Made by a program: the position numbers and the translations under genes
Assembly (NCBI RefSeq): GCF_016758175.1
Contig: NZ_QYAB01000002.1
Span: 395,355-459,354 of the forward strand
Direction: 5' to 3'
DNA: 64,000 nt
Source of the DNA: Leucobacter zeae
GTDB taxonomy: Bacteria > Actinomycetota > Actinomycetes > Actinomycetales > Microbacteriaceae
Notes under the pieces: model-generated
Told to the model about the DNA's origin: nothing
The model's input: only the letters and a program-made list of their open reading frames with translations
Database searches by the model: none
Shown here: piece after piece, positions 40,465 through 49,830 of the stretch
Layout of the letters: each line of letters starts with the position of its first letter
Numbering within the stretch: position 1 is the stretch's first letter

Positions 40465-41889
40465 GTGAAGTACATCTCGACCCGCGGCGGCATGGAACCG
40501 GCACCGTACAGCGCGATTCTGCTCGAGGGCCTCGCCACTGACGGCGGGCTCGTGGTCCCCGAGACGGTGCCGCAGGTGACGCCCGAGCAGATCGAGAGCT
40601 GGCGGGGGCTGAGCTACCCAGAGCTCGCGACCGAGGTGCTCGCGCTGCTCGCGACCGACATCCCGCGCGAGGAGCTCGCGGCGATGTGCCGACGGGCCTA
40701 CAGCGCCGAGAACTTCGCGGCGGCCGAGGTCGTGCCGCTCACCGCGATCGACGACCGCGTGACGCTGGTGGGGCTCTCCGAGGGGCCGACGCTCGCATTC
40801 AAGGACATGGCGATGCAGTTCCTCGGGCAGTCGCTCGAGTACGTGCTCGCGCGCTCCGACCGCACCCTCAACATCGTCGGCGCGACCTCGGGCGACACGG
40901 GATCGGCTGCGGAGTACGCGCTGCGCGGCAAGGAGGGCATCGCCGTCTTCATGATGTCGCCGCAGGGACGGATGAGCGACTTCCAGCGCGCGCAGATGTA
41001 CTCGCTGACCGACGACAACATCCACAACATCGCCGTCGAGGGCGTCTTCGACGACTGCCAGAACCTCATGAAGGCGCTGTCCGAGGACATGGAGTTCAAG
41101 CGGGCGCACCACCTGGGCGCGGTGAACTCGGTCAATCTGGGCCGCGTGAGCGCGCAGATGGTCTACTACTTCTGGGCCTGGCTGCGGGCCACCGACGCCG
41201 TCCCCGCCGCCGAGCGCGCCGGGTACGAGGTCTCGTTCACGGTGCCGTCGGGCAACTTCGGCAACATCCTCTCGGGGTACACCGCGAAGTCCATGGGGCT
41301 GCCGATCCGGCGGCTGGTGCTTGCCGCCAACGAGAACAACGTCCTCGACGAGTTCTTCCGCACGGGCGTCTACGCGCCGCGCGGCGCAGTGGATACCCAC
41401 GCGACGTCGAGCCCGTCCATGGACATCTCGAAGGCGTCGAACCTCGAGCGCTTCGTGTTCGAGGTGCTCGGGCGTGATCCCGAGCGGCTGTCGGCCGCCT
41501 GGCGGGAGCTCGCCGAGACGGGCCGCATCGACCTCTCCGCCGAGCAGTCGCGCTTCGAGGCCGAGTTCGGGTTCCAGAGCGGCACGAGCACGCACGCCGA
41601 CCGCGTCGAGACGATCCGCGCCGTGCACGCCGAGAGCGGGATCGTGCTGGACCCGCATACGGCGGACGGCGTGAAGGTCGCGCGCGAGCATCTCGAGCCC
41701 GGTGTGCCCATGCTGGTGCTCGAGACGGCGAAGCCCGCGAAGTTCCCCGACATCGTGTTCGAGGCGACCGGCCTGCGCATCGGCATGCCCGAGCACCTCG
41801 CCGATCTCCTCGACCTCCCGCAGCACGTCACCGAGATGGGCAACGACGAGGCAGCGCTCCGGGAGTTCGTCGCGACGCGCGCCGTCTGA
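40465..41889 (+). CDS. thrC: Threonine synthase
   Basis: A 474-residue PLP enzyme that turns O-phosphohomoserine into threonine. MKYISTRGGMEPAPYSAILLEGLATDGGLVVPE is the usual start of the long ThrC type; the PLP lysine is Lys113 in LAFKDMAMQFLG; phosphate and PLP loops are ATSGDTGSAAEYALRGK and TVPSGNFGNILSGY. GTG at 40465 has TAAGGAGC upstream, so the start is secure. It is not in an operon with hom or thrB in this window. A TAGACT box 28 bases upstream is a likely -10. Confidence 0.96.
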   Translation: MKYISTRGGMEPAPYSAILLEGLATDGGLVVPETVPQVTPEQIESWRGLSYPELATEVLALLATDIPREELAAMCRRAYSAENFAAAEVVPLTAIDDRVTLVGLSEGPTLAFKDMAMQFLGQSLEYVLARSDRTLNIVGATSGDTGSAAEYALRGKEGIAVFMMSPQGRMSDFQRAQMYSLTDDNIHNIAVEGVFDDCQNLMKALSEDMEFKRAHHLGAVNSVNLGRVSAQMVYYFWAWLRATDAVPAAERAGYEVSFTVPSGNFGNILSGYTAKSMGLPIRRLVLAANENNVLDEFFRTGVYAPRGAVDTHATSSPSMDISKASNLERFVFEVLGRDPERLSAAWRELAETGRIDLSAEQSRFEAEFGFQSGTSTHADRVETIRAVHAESGIVLDPHTADGVKVAREHLEPGVPMLVLETAKPAKFPDIVFEATGLRIGMPEHLADLLDLPQHVTEMGNDEAALREFVATRAV

Positions 41890-41946
41890 GCCGCCCGAGC
41901 CGCGGCTCCCTCCCGTAGCCTGGGAGCAACAGAACGGGAGGCACGC

Positions 41947-43131
41947 ATGTTCGGATGGCGATCGACGCGGGAGCTCGCAGCACGGATCGACCGACTCGAA
42001 GGGCGCCGGGGTGCGGCGTCCGCGGTCGAGGCGGTGACCGACGGGCCGGCCGTGCGCCATCGCAGGGCCTGGGGCGACGGGTTCGGGCTGCTCGCCACCC
42101 GTTCGCTGCAGATCATCATCGTCCTCGTCCTCACGGCGGGCGTCGTCTTCGCCATGCGCACCCTCAGCACCGTGGTCATCCCGATCCTGCTCGCGCTCAT
42201 CTTCGCGAGCACGTTCGCCCCGGTCATGGAGTGGATGCGGTCGCGGCGAGTGCCGTCGGCCCTCGCGACCGTGCTCGTGCTGCTCGCCCTGGTGCTGCTG
42301 CTCTCGGGCGTCGGGTGGCTCATCGTCTGGGCCGTGCGCGACCAGTGGGACGAGCTCTCGGCGCAGGCGCAGGACGGCTTCGGGCAGGTGCTCGCGTGGG
42401 TCAACACGTTGCCCATCGCCCCCTCGGAGGAGCAGCTCGCCGAGTGGCAGCAGACGGTCGTGGACTTCCTCACGAGCGCGCAATTCGGCTCGGGGGCGCT
42501 CGCGGGCGTCGGAGTCGTCACCAACTTCGTCACCGGGTTCGTGCTCATGGTGGTGGTGCTCTTCTTCTTCCTGAAGGACGGCCCCCAGATCTGGAGCTTC
42601 ATCCTCCGCCCGTTCTCGGGCGAGGGGCTGTCGCGCGCCAGGCGCGCCGGAGCCAAGACGGTCTCGACCCTCGGCTCGTACATCCGAGGCACGGCGGCCG
42701 TCGCTGCGGTCGACGCGGTCGGCATCGGGATCGGCCTCGTCATCCTGCAGGTCCCGCTCGCGCTGCCGCTCGCGGTGCTCGTCTTCATGCTCTCGTTCAT
42801 CCCGCTCGTCGGCGCGACACTCGCGGGCATCCTCGCGGCGCTCGTCGCGCTCGTCGCCAACGGCCCGCTGAGCGCCGTGCTCGTGGTCGGCGTCGTCGTG
42901 CTCGTGAACCAGCTCGAGGGCAACTTCCTGCAGCCCGTGCTCATGGGCAGGGCGCTGAAGCTGCACCCGCTCGTCATCCTGCTCGCGCTGACCATCGGCA
43001 CCGTGCTCAGCGGCATTCTCGGCGCAGTGCTCGCCGTGCCGATCGCCGCAGTCGCGTGGGGGGTCATCCAGGTCTGGGACGGCCCCCAGCTGCCGGCCAA
43101 GGCGTTCCGCCCGCATCCGGGGGAACGCTGA
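41947..43131 (+). CDS. AI-2E-family transporter
   Basis: A 394-residue membrane protein of the AI-2E/TqsA/PerM family with seven to eight spans. The motif stretch is KDGPQIWSFILRPFSG, SYIRGTAAVAAVDAVGIGIGLVILQVPLALPLAVLVFMLSFIPLVGATLAGILAALVAL and QLEGNFLQPVLMGRALKLHPLVILLALTIGTVLSGILGAVLAVPIAA. Substrate varies in the family (sodium/proton antiport and others), so the name is only a family label. ACGGGAGGC precedes the ATG; TAGCCT lies about 25 bases up. The downstream ABC gene begins within its stop codon. Confidence 0.93.
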   Translation: MFGWRSTRELAARIDRLEGRRGAASAVEAVTDGPAVRHRRAWGDGFGLLATRSLQIIIVLVLTAGVVFAMRTLSTVVIPILLALIFASTFAPVMEWMRSRRVPSALATVLVLLALVLLLSGVGWLIVWAVRDQWDELSAQAQDGFGQVLAWVNTLPIAPSEEQLAEWQQTVVDFLTSAQFGSGALAGVGVVTNFVTGFVLMVVVLFFFLKDGPQIWSFILRPFSGEGLSRARRAGAKTVSTLGSYIRGTAAVAAVDAVGIGIGLVILQVPLALPLAVLVFMLSFIPLVGATLAGILAALVALVANGPLSAVLVVGVVVLVNQLEGNFLQPVLMGRALKLHPLVILLALTIGTVLSGILGAVLAVPIAAVAWGVIQVWDGPQLPAKAFRPHPGER

Positions 43132-43796
43132 CGAGCGCGCCCGAGCGCCGGGCCGCGCTGCTCGTCGCCGAAGCCGTGGAGCTCCGGATCGACGGGGCCT
43201 CGCTGCTGCCGCCGACCTCGATCGCGCTGTCGGCGGGGGAGTGCGTGGCCGTCAGGGGACCGAACGGCGCTGGCAAGACGACGCTCCTGAGGGTGCTCGC
43301 GGGCCGGGTGCGCCCGACCGCCGGCGCCGCGATGCTGCGGGGCGAACGCCTCGACGAGCGCCGCGCGCGCGTGCGCGACGACATCGCCGCGCTCATCGAG
43401 CCGCCGACGCTCTACCCCGACCTCACGATCCGGGATCAGCTCGAGGTCGTCTCGGGGCTCTGGGGCGAGGGCGCGCGCCATCCGTGGGGCGGCGCCGGGG
43501 CGGGCGCGCTCGGGCTGCTCGGCATCGACTGGCTCGCGGAACGCTTCCCGCATGAGCTCTCGAGCGGTCAGCGCCAGCTCGTCTCGCTCGCCGTCACGAT
43601 CGCGCGCCCGTGCGCGGTGCTGCTGCTCGACGAGCCCGAGCAGCGGCTCGACCCGGATCGGCGGGCGCTCGTGGGCGCCGCGATCGAGCGCGTGCGCGAC
43701 GCCGGAGCGGCTGTCGGCTTCGCGTCGCACGATGCGGAGCTGGTGGCCAGGGCCGCCGGTCGAGAGGTGGTCGTCGGGGCTGCGGAGTCCGTGTGA
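43128..43796 (+). CDS. ABC transporter ATP-binding protein (exporter type)
   Basis: A short ABC ATPase of about 222 residues: Walker A GPNGAGKTT, signature LSSGQRQLVSLAVTIAR, Walker B VLLLDEPEQRLDP, H-loop FASHDAELVARAAG. The first strand (ALLVAEAVELRIDGAS) lies upstream of the first usual start, GTG at 43176. The only candidate that keeps it without a long overlap is CTG at 43128, in a CTGA junction with the previous stop; GTG at 43056 would overlap the AI-2E gene by 76 bases. The start is therefore uncertain. Its partner permease starts at its own stop. Substrate unknown. Confidence 0.8.
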   Translation: MTSAPERRAALLVAEAVELRIDGASLLPPTSIALSAGECVAVRGPNGAGKTTLLRVLAGRVRPTAGAAMLRGERLDERRARVRDDIAALIEPPTLYPDLTIRDQLEVVSGLWGEGARHPWGGAGAGALGLLGIDWLAERFPHELSSGQRQLVSLAVTIARPCAVLLLDEPEQRLDPDRRALVGAAIERVRDAGAAVGFASHDAELVARAAGREVVVGAAESV

Positions 43797-45478
43797 TCCG
43801 CCGGGGCGCCATCCGCGCGATGTCGCGGCGTCGCACGGAACGCCTCGGCGTCTCCGAGGCGAGCTACCGCCTCTACCTGGGCGTGATGCTCGCGATCATC
43901 GTCGCAGCGCCCGCCGTGCGGGTCCTCCTCCTCGGGCTCGCGGCCGACCTGCCGGGGTTCCCCTCCGCGGTCGCGACCGGCGAGCGATCCGCTCTCGACG
44001 GCCCGGCGTCCGTGCTCGCGGCGGTGCTGACCGCCGCTACCGCGGCGCTCGTGCTCGCGGGCTCGATCGGCGGTCCGGCGCTCCCGAGCCTGCCGCAGCT
44101 CGATCTCCTCCACACCTCGGCGATTCCGCGCGCGCGGCTGCTCGCCCGCGGGGTGCTCCGAGCCGGGCTCTGGGGCGCGCTGGCCGGAGCTGCGGTCACT
44201 GCGCTCGTGATCGCCGCGCGGACGATGCGGGGCGAGGCGACGGTCGCGTGGGCGCTGGCGTTCGGCGCCGCCGGGATCGGGATCGGCCTGACCTGCGCCG
44301 CGGCCCTCCTCGTCGGGCAGCTCGGCCGGCCGGTGCGCGCGGCGGTCGCTGGCGCGCTGGCGGCCCTGGCTCTCGCGCGGCTCGCGCGGGCCTCGGACCG
44401 TTGGCCGTCGCCGGTGCCCGCAGCGGGAGACGGAGCGCTTCCCGATCCCTGGTCGACCTGGGCCGCGCTCGCGCTCGGCATCCCCGGTTCCGGCGGCGCT
44501 GGCCTCGCTCCGGGATTGTGGGCCTCGGCGGGCACCTGGATCGCGCTCGGGGTCGGGCTCGGGCTGACGCTCTGCGGGCCCTGGCTCGGGGCGCGGATCC
44601 GCTGGGAGGCGCTGCGCGCGCAGGCGGCGCGTTGGGACATCGTGCGCGTGCTCGCCGTCACCGGCGACCCGAACGCCGCGCTCGCCCGACTCGGAGCCCC
44701 TGTGCGCCTCGGGAGGCGGCTGCGGCTGCGCGGCCGGCGCCGCGACGGTGCACGTCGCGGCGCCGTGGCGCTGCTGCTGCGGCGCGACCTGCTCGGGGTC
44801 GTGCGCGCCCCCGGGCGCGGCCTCGCGGCGTTCGTCGCCGTCTCGGCGGGCGGTGCACTCTGGGCGGCAGCGCTCGGTGCCGGGAACGGGGATGGGGCCG
44901 GCGGCACGGCCGCGCGCGCCGCCGCGCTCGGCGCGATCGCCCTCGTGACCTGCGCGCTCGGCATCCAGCCCTGGTGCCGCGGCCTCGCGGCAGCGGCGGC
45001 GGCCTCGGGGTCGCCGCCGCTGCTCCCGCTGAGCCCGGGTGCGCTCCTCGCGTGCCACCTCGTCCTCCCCGGTGCACTCGGAGTGCTCGCGGCGGTCGGG
45101 GGCGCATGCTCGGCAGTGCTCGGCGCCGCGAGCGGCGCCGTCGGCGTCGATCCATCATCGGTGGCCGGGGTGCTCGTCTCCGCCGCCGCGGCGGCGATCG
45201 TCGCAGTGCTGCTCCGGCTCGTGGCGGTGCTCAAAGGGCCGATCCCGATGGAGCTGCTCGCGCCGATCCCGACGCCCGTCGGCGACGCTGCCGGGATCCG
45301 CGTCGTCCTGTGGATCCTCGACGGGCCGCTGGCTTCGGCGCTGCTCGGCGCGGTGCTCGCTCCGCTCTGGGCGGCGGGAGCGAGCGGCGCTCCCGCCGTC
45401 GCGCTCGCGGCGACGGTCGGCGTCGCCCTCCTGCTGGTCGTGTGGGCGAGACGCCGACTCGGCGGGGGAGCGGCCTGA
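43793..45478 (+). CDS. Multi-span ABC permease-like membrane protein
   Basis: A 561-residue, very hydrophobic protein with about twelve spans, rich in Ala, Leu and Gly. No catalytic motif. It fits an ABC-2-like exporter permease: long soluble linkers (RGRRRDGARRGAVALLLRRDLLGVVRAPGRGLAAF) between two halves, the second half repeating the hydrophobic pattern. GTG at 43793 overlaps the ATPase stop (GTGA), so the pair is coupled and probably makes one exporter. I cannot place it in a named family. Composition is extreme even for this genome, which limits what can be read from sequence. Confidence 0.75.
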   Translation: MIRRGAIRAMSRRRTERLGVSEASYRLYLGVMLAIIVAAPAVRVLLLGLAADLPGFPSAVATGERSALDGPASVLAAVLTAATAALVLAGSIGGPALPSLPQLDLLHTSAIPRARLLARGVLRAGLWGALAGAAVTALVIAARTMRGEATVAWALAFGAAGIGIGLTCAAALLVGQLGRPVRAAVAGALAALALARLARASDRWPSPVPAAGDGALPDPWSTWAALALGIPGSGGAGLAPGLWASAGTWIALGVGLGLTLCGPWLGARIRWEALRAQAARWDIVRVLAVTGDPNAALARLGAPVRLGRRLRLRGRRRDGARRGAVALLLRRDLLGVVRAPGRGLAAFVAVSAGGALWAAALGAGNGDGAGGTAARAAALGAIALVTCALGIQPWCRGLAAAAAASGSPPLLPLSPGALLACHLVLPGALGVLAAVGGACSAVLGAASGAVGVDPSSVAGVLVSAAAAAIVAVLLRLVAVLKGPIPMELLAPIPTPVGDAAGIRVVLWILDGPLASALLGAVLAPLWAAGASGAPAVALAATVGVALLLVVWARRRLGGGAA

Positions 45479-45497
45479 GCGCTCGCGCGCCGCTGCC

Positions 45498-45989
45498 TCA
45501 GCTGTTCGGGAAGCCCGGACGGGGCTCCTGCTGAGCGGCGCGCGCATCGCGTTCCGGGCGCGTGTGCAGTTCGGGGTGCGCCTCGCGATGCGCGGCGAGG
45601 TCGCGCACGTTCTTCTGCACCGCGACCACGGCAAACAGGCTCATGGCGAAGCCGATCCCGTAGAAGCCCTTCTCCGAGAGCAGCAGCTCGGAGTTCCAGA
45701 GGCCGATCGCCATCAGGGCGAGCGCCGCGATGAGCATGCCCCAGGAGACCCCGATGTAGACGCCGGTGACCGGGATCCGCTCGGCCCGATCGCGCACCGC
45801 CTTCTGCACCGAGATGGCGGCGAAGAGCCCGAGGAGGAACACGGCGAAGTAGAAGCCCTTCTCGGAGAGGAGCATGCGCGCGTTCCAGAGCCCGATGAAG
45901 AAGAGGGTGGCGCCGAGCGCGAGCGCCACCCACGACGCTCCGACGAACGCTCCGGTGGGGCGCCCGATGGTCTGCTGCTGGTCCGACAT
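45498..45989 (-). CDS. YiaA/YiaB-type inner-membrane protein
   Basis: A 163-residue membrane protein with two copies of the YiaAB unit: GAFVGASWVALALGATLFFIGLWNARMLLSEKGFYFAVFLLGLFAAISVQKAVRD, then GVYIGVSWGMLIAALALMAIGLWNSELLLSEKGFYGIGFAMSLFAVVAVQKNVRD. The shared GLWN..LLSEKGFY and VQK.VRD motifs define the family. Four spans in all, with a charged tail. Function unknown. GAGGCGGGAC precedes the ATG at 45989; TAGAGT about 90 bases up (46076-46081, minus) is a possible -10. Confidence 0.9.
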   Translation of the reverse strand: MSDQQQTIGRPTGAFVGASWVALALGATLFFIGLWNARMLLSEKGFYFAVFLLGLFAAISVQKAVRDRAERIPVTGVYIGVSWGMLIAALALMAIGLWNSELLLSEKGFYGIGFAMSLFAVVAVQKNVRDLAAHREAHPELHTRPERDARAAQQEPRPGFPNS

Positions 45990-46311
45990 GAGGTCCCGCC
46001 TCTCCGCTGAGGAATCGATCGGCGGATGCCGAACGAGAAGTGCAACGTCGAACAGCCGAAGCCGTTCGCGATCGACTCTAATCACGCACGCGTTCCCGGT
46101 CAGGAATGCGGGCGGGCCGCTCGGACGGGCCGTGCGCTGCGGGAACTCCATGCGGTGACGACACGCCCGGCCCGATTCGGCGGGATCCGCGGAATCATGC
46201 GGGACACTCCCGGGAATCACTGCCCGATTTGCTGCGGCTTGCGGGCGTATGTAAAGATATATGAGTTGCCACGGCAGCGGGGGGAAAGCCCCGAGGCCGA
46301 ACAACTGCTCC
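45990..46311. other. Intergenic region before tRNA-Glu
   Basis: No credible gene. The left third carries the YiaA-like gene's leader and its candidate -10 (TAGAGT, minus strand, 46076-46081). The right third has an AT-rich patch at 46249-46266 (TAAAGATATATGAG) behind TTGCTG/TTGCGG boxes, the likely tRNA promoter, then a small hairpin CGGGG/CCCCG around 46279-46294. Confidence 0.5.
46229..46263 (+). promoter_or_regulatory. Likely tRNA-Glu promoter
   Basis: TTGCTG (46229-46234), 17 bases, then TAAAGA (46252-46257), followed by TATATG. It is the only AT-rich patch upstream of the tRNA and lies about 50 bases before it. Confidence 0.4.
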
Positions 46312-46384
46312 GGCCCCATCGTATAGCGGCCTAGTACGCCGCCCTCTCACGGCGGTAACGCGGGTTCGAATCCCGCTGGGGTCA
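46312..46384 (+). tRNA. tRNA-Glu (anticodon CTC)
   Basis: 73 bases fold as a standard cloverleaf: acceptor GGCCCCA with TGGGGTC (one G-U), D arm with AGCGGCCTAGTACGC, anticodon stem CCGCC/GGCGG around loop CTCTCAC (anticodon CTC, reads GAG), T arm GCGGG TTCGAAT CCCGC, discriminator A. The CCA end is not encoded. A 13-bp terminator hairpin follows nine bases later. Confidence 0.97.
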
Positions 46385-46392
46385 CCGGAACA

Positions 46393-46422
46393 CGAAAGCC
46401 TCACCTTCGGGTGGGGCTTTCG
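46393..46422 (+). terminator. Terminator after tRNA-Glu
   Basis: A 13-bp stem (46393-46405 with 46410-46422, one G-T pair) closed by a TTCG tetraloop, eight bases after the tRNA end. Confidence 0.8.
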
Positions 46423-46558
46423 TCGTATCCGGGCCGGTGTCGTGCGTGCGGGTCTGCGGCGCAACCGGCCTCCGCCGGATCGACGGCCCGGCACGGACGG
46501 GCCGAGGTAGGATTTCGCTCGAACCCGTCCGTCCCATCCGACCGAAACGAAGGCCCCA

Positions 46559-47524
46559 GTGAGCGCCAGCTTCTTCGCACTCTTCGACGACATCGCCGTG
46601 CTCGCCAAGGCGGCGGCCGCCTCGATCGACGACGTCGTCGCCGGGGCGGCGAAGGCGTCGGCCAAGTCCGCCGGCGTCGTGATCGACGACGCCGCGGTCA
46701 CGCCGCAGTACGTGCAGGGCATCAGCCCGAAGCGGGAGCTGCCGGTGATCTGGAGGATCGCGCGCGGATCCCTGCTCAACAAGGCGGGCATCATCGTCGG
46801 GATCATGCTGCTCAGCGTGTGGGCGCCGTGGATCTTCCCCTGGCTGCTCATCGTCGGCGGCACCTATCTCGCCTACGAGGGCGTCGAGAAGGTCTGGCAC
46901 TGGATCGGCTCCCGCCGCGGCGAGGAGCACACGGTCGAAGAGGTCGCCCAGCGCACCGAGGTCGACGAGAAGCAGATCGTCGGCAGCGCCGTGCGCACCG
47001 ACCTCGTGCTGTCGATCGAGATCATGCTCATCTCGCTCGCGAACATCGACGCCGAATCGTGGGTGCTGCGGCTCGCGACGCTCGTGGTCGTCGGCCTGCT
47101 CATGACGATCATCGTCTACGGCTCGGTCGCGCTGCTCGTGAAGATGGACGACGCGGGGTTCTGGCTGCGCCGCCGCAGTCCGCGGGCCCTCAAGGTCATC
47201 GGCACCTGGCTCGTGAAGGCGATGCCCTGGGTATTCCGAGCCCTCAGCATCGTCGGCGTCGTCGCGATGCTCTGGGTCGGCGGCCACATCCTCGTCGTCA
47301 ACCTGGCCGAGGTCGGCGTGCCGTGGCCCTACGAAGTGCTCCACGCCGCGACGGAGGCGATCCACGCCGCACCAGGCGCGATCGTGTGGATCGTCGAGAG
47401 CCTGCTCTCCGCAGTCTTCGGCCTCGCCTGGGGCGCGGTGGTCGTTGCTGTCCTCGCGCTCTTCGCGCGACTGCGTTTCGCGATGCGCCGGCCGGATGAG
47501 CGGTCGGCCGAACGGGCGGAGTAG
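46559..47524 (+). CDS. DUF808-family membrane protein
   Basis: A 321-residue protein of the DUF808/YedI family. SFFALFDDIAVLAKAAAASIDDVVAGAAKASAKSAGVVIDDAAVTPQYVQGISPKRELPVIWRIARGSLLNK is the highly conserved start; five or six spans follow, with GGTYLAYEGVEKVWHW and VLSIEIMLISLANI. Function is not known. GTG at 46559 is preceded by GAAGG. It lies alone between the tRNA and leuB; the leuB start follows about 70 bases later. Confidence 0.92.
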   Translation: MSASFFALFDDIAVLAKAAAASIDDVVAGAAKASAKSAGVVIDDAAVTPQYVQGISPKRELPVIWRIARGSLLNKAGIIVGIMLLSVWAPWIFPWLLIVGGTYLAYEGVEKVWHWIGSRRGEEHTVEEVAQRTEVDEKQIVGSAVRTDLVLSIEIMLISLANIDAESWVLRLATLVVVGLLMTIIVYGSVALLVKMDDAGFWLRRRSPRALKVIGTWLVKAMPWVFRALSIVGVVAMLWVGGHILVVNLAEVGVPWPYEVLHAATEAIHAAPGAIVWIVESLLSAVFGLAWGAVVVAVLALFARLRFAMRRPDERSAERAE

Positions 47525-47593
47525 GCTGGGAGCACGCTGCCCGCGCGAGCTCGCGCGGGTGCACGAAGGACCCAGTACGCAGAGGAGCGCTCA

Positions 47594-48664
47594 GTGACCC
47601 GCACCATCAAGCTCGCCGTCATCCCGGGTGACGGCATCGGACCCGAAGTCATCGCGCAGGCCGAACGCGTGCTCGATGCGGTGCTCGAGGGCGGCGACGT
47701 CGTGGTCGAGCGCACGGAGTTCAAGCTCGGTGCCGAACGCTTCCTCGCCACGGGGGACACGCTTCCCGAGGCCGAGCAGGCCGCCATCGCCGCGCACGAC
47801 GCCATCCTCTTCGGGGCGGTGGGCGGCGTGCCGGGCGACCCCCGTCTCGCGGACGCGAACATCGAGCGCGGCCTGCTGCTGAAGCTCCGCTTCGACTTCG
47901 ACCACTACGCGAACATGCGCCCGTGCACGCTCGTCCCCGGGGTCGAGTCGACGCTCGCGAACCCCGGCGAGGTCGACTTCATCGTCGTGCGCGAGGGAAC
48001 CGAAGGACCCTACGCCGGCAACGGGGGCCGCCTGCGCCCGGGGACCCCGGCCGAGGTCGCCACCGAGGTATCGGTCAACACGGCCTTCGGCATCGAGCGC
48101 GTCGTGCGCCACGGTTTCGAGACCGCGCGTTCGCGGCCCCGCAAGCAGCTGACCTGGGTCCACAAGACCAACGTGCTCGTGCACGCAGGCGCGACCTGGC
48201 AGCGCGTCGTCGGCGAGGTCGCGGCCGAGTACCCCGAGATCCAGGTCGACTACATGCACATCGACGCCGCGACCATCCACATGGTGCAGAACCCGTCGCG
48301 CTTCGACGTGATCGTGACTGATAACCTGTTCGGAGACATCCTCACGGACCTGGCCGGCGCCATCGGCGGCGGCATCGGGCTCGCAGCCAGCGGCAACATC
48401 AATCCCGACGGCACGTTCCCGAGCATGTTCGAGCCCGTTCACGGATCTGCTCCCGACATCGCGGGGAAGCAGCTGGCGGACCCGACAGCGGCGATCCTCT
48501 CCGCGGCCCTCATGCTCGACCACCTCGGCCTCGCCGACGCCGGCGATCGCATCCGCGCAGCGGTGCGATCCGACCTCGCTGCGGCCCCCGAGCGCGGCGA
48601 CGCGCGGCGCACGACCACCGAGGTCGGCGACGCGGTGATCGCCGCACTCCCGGCCCGCGCCTAG
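47594..48664 (+). CDS. leuB: 3-isopropylmalate dehydrogenase
   Basis: A 356-residue enzyme of leucine synthesis; oxidises and decarboxylates 3-isopropylmalate with [23 protein letters not shown] at the start, the substrate arginines in [18 protein letters not shown] and [10 protein letters not shown], metal aspartates in [24 protein letters not shown] and the NAD segment [28 protein letters not shown] precedes the GTG. ilvE starts 50 bases after its stop, so leuB, ilvE and the FAH gene are likely one transcript. leuCD is not in this window. Confidence 0.97.
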   Translation: MTRTIKLAVIPGDGIGPEVIAQAERVLDAVLEGGDVVVERTEFKLGAERFLATGDTLPEAEQAAIAAHDAILFGAVGGVPGDPRLADANIERGLLLKLRFDFDHYANMRPCTLVPGVESTLANPGEVDFIVVREGTEGPYAGNGGRLRPGTPAEVATEVSVNTAFGIERVVRHGFETARSRPRKQLTWVHKTNVLVHAGATWQRVVGEVAAEYPEIQVDYMHIDAATIHMVQNPSRFDVIVTDNLFGDILTDLAGAIGGGIGLAASGNINPDGTFPSMFEPVHGSAPDIAGKQLADPTAAILSAALMLDHLGLADAGDRIRAAVRSDLAAAPERGDARRTTTEVGDAVIAALPARA

Positions 48665-48714
48665 CGCCGCGCACCGCCGTTCGACCCATCGACGTCCCAG
48701 CAGAAAGCACCCAC

Positions 48715-49830
48715 ATGACCGCTCTGGCATTCACCCGAACTACAGGCGACCGCCTGCCCGCAGCCGAGCGCGAGGCGATCCTCGCGGACCCCGGTTTCGG
48801 CAATTCGTTCACCGATCACATGGTCTCGATCGCCTGGACGGCCGAGGACGGGTGGCACGACGCGCAGGTGCTGCCCTACGGCCCGCTGCAGGTCGATCCC
48901 GCCTCGTCGGTGCTGCACTACGGACAGGAGATCTTCGAGGGGTTGAAGGCCTACCGGCACCCGGACGGGTCGATCGCGACCTTCCGCGCGGAAGCGAATG
49001 CGCGTCGTCTGAACACGAGCGCCGTGCGCCTCGCGCTGCCCGAGCTGCCCGTCGAGCACTTCCTCGCCGCCGTGCGCGAGCTTCTCACGATCGACGCCGA
49101 CTGGGTGCCCTCCGGAGCCGACCAGAGCCTGTACCTGCGTCCGTTCATGATCGCCGACGAGAGCTTCCTCGGCGTACGCGCAGCGCAGCGCGCGCGCTTC
49201 CTGATCATCGCGAGCCCGGCGGGCGCCTACTTCACCGGCGGTGTCAAGCCCGTCTCGATCTGGCTGTCCCGGGATCTCGCGCGCGCCGGCCGTGGCGGAA
49301 CCGGAGCCGCGAAGTGCGGCGGCAACTACGCCTCCTCGCTGCTGCCGACGCGTATCGCTGCTGCCAACGGCTGCGCGCAGGTGCTGTTCTGCGACTCGGC
49401 GACCGAGGACACGATCGACGAGCTCGGCGGCATGAACCTCTTCCTCGTGCGTTCGGACGGCACGCTGCTCACGCCCCGCATCAACGGCAACATCCTCGAC
49501 GGCATCACCCGATCGAGCCTGATCCAGCTCGCGAAGGATCGTGGCCACGCCGTCGAGGAGCGCGACATCACCGTGACCGAGTGGCGCGAGGGCGTCGCCG
49601 ACGGGACGATCGTCGAGGCGTTCGCGTGCGGCACCGCCGCCGTGATCACCCCGATCCAGCGCCTCATCGGCGAGGACGGTCTGTCGATCGACTTCGGCGA
49701 CGGCGCTCCCGGCGATCTCACGATGTCGCTGCGCGAGGAGCTGACGGGCATTCAGTTCGGCACCAGGCCGGATCCTCACGGGTGGCTCCAGACGCTCGCC
49801 CCGGTCGAGGCCGCGGGAGCCGCCCGATGA
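48715..49830 (+). CDS. ilvE: Branched-chain amino-acid aminotransferase
   Basis: A 371-residue fold-type IV PLP enzyme that makes leucine, isoleucine and valine from their keto acids. The PLP lysine is Lys200 in GTGAAKCGGNYASSLL; HYGQEIFEGLKAYRHPDGSIATFRAEANARRLN and GGMNLFLVRSDGTLLTPRINGNILDGITR are family marks, and AFACGTAAVITPI binds phosphate. It sits between leuB and the FAH gene; the FAH gene starts inside its stop (ATGA). The pairing with leuB gives the final leucine step. Confidence 0.97.
   Translation: MTALAFTRTTGDRLPAAEREAILADPGFGNSFTDHMVSIAWTAEDGWHDAQVLPYGPLQVDPASSVLHYGQEIFEGLKAYRHPDGSIATFRAEANARRLNTSAVRLALPELPVEHFLAAVRELLTIDADWVPSGADQSLYLRPFMIADESFLGVRAAQRARFLIIASPAGAYFTGGVKPVSIWLSRDLARAGRGGTGAAKCGGNYASSLLPTRIAAANGCAQVLFCDSATEDTIDELGGMNLFLVRSDGTLLTPRINGNILDGITRSSLIQLAKDRGHAVEERDITVTEWREGVADGTIVEAFACGTAAVITPIQRLIGEDGLSIDFGDGAPGDLTMSLREELTGIQFGTRPDPHGWLQTLAPVEAAGAAR

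Noticed and set aside
46312..46384. tRNA-Glu as an integration site
   Set aside because: No integrase and no duplicated tRNA 3' end is visible within the window; a terminator and a DUF808 gene follow.
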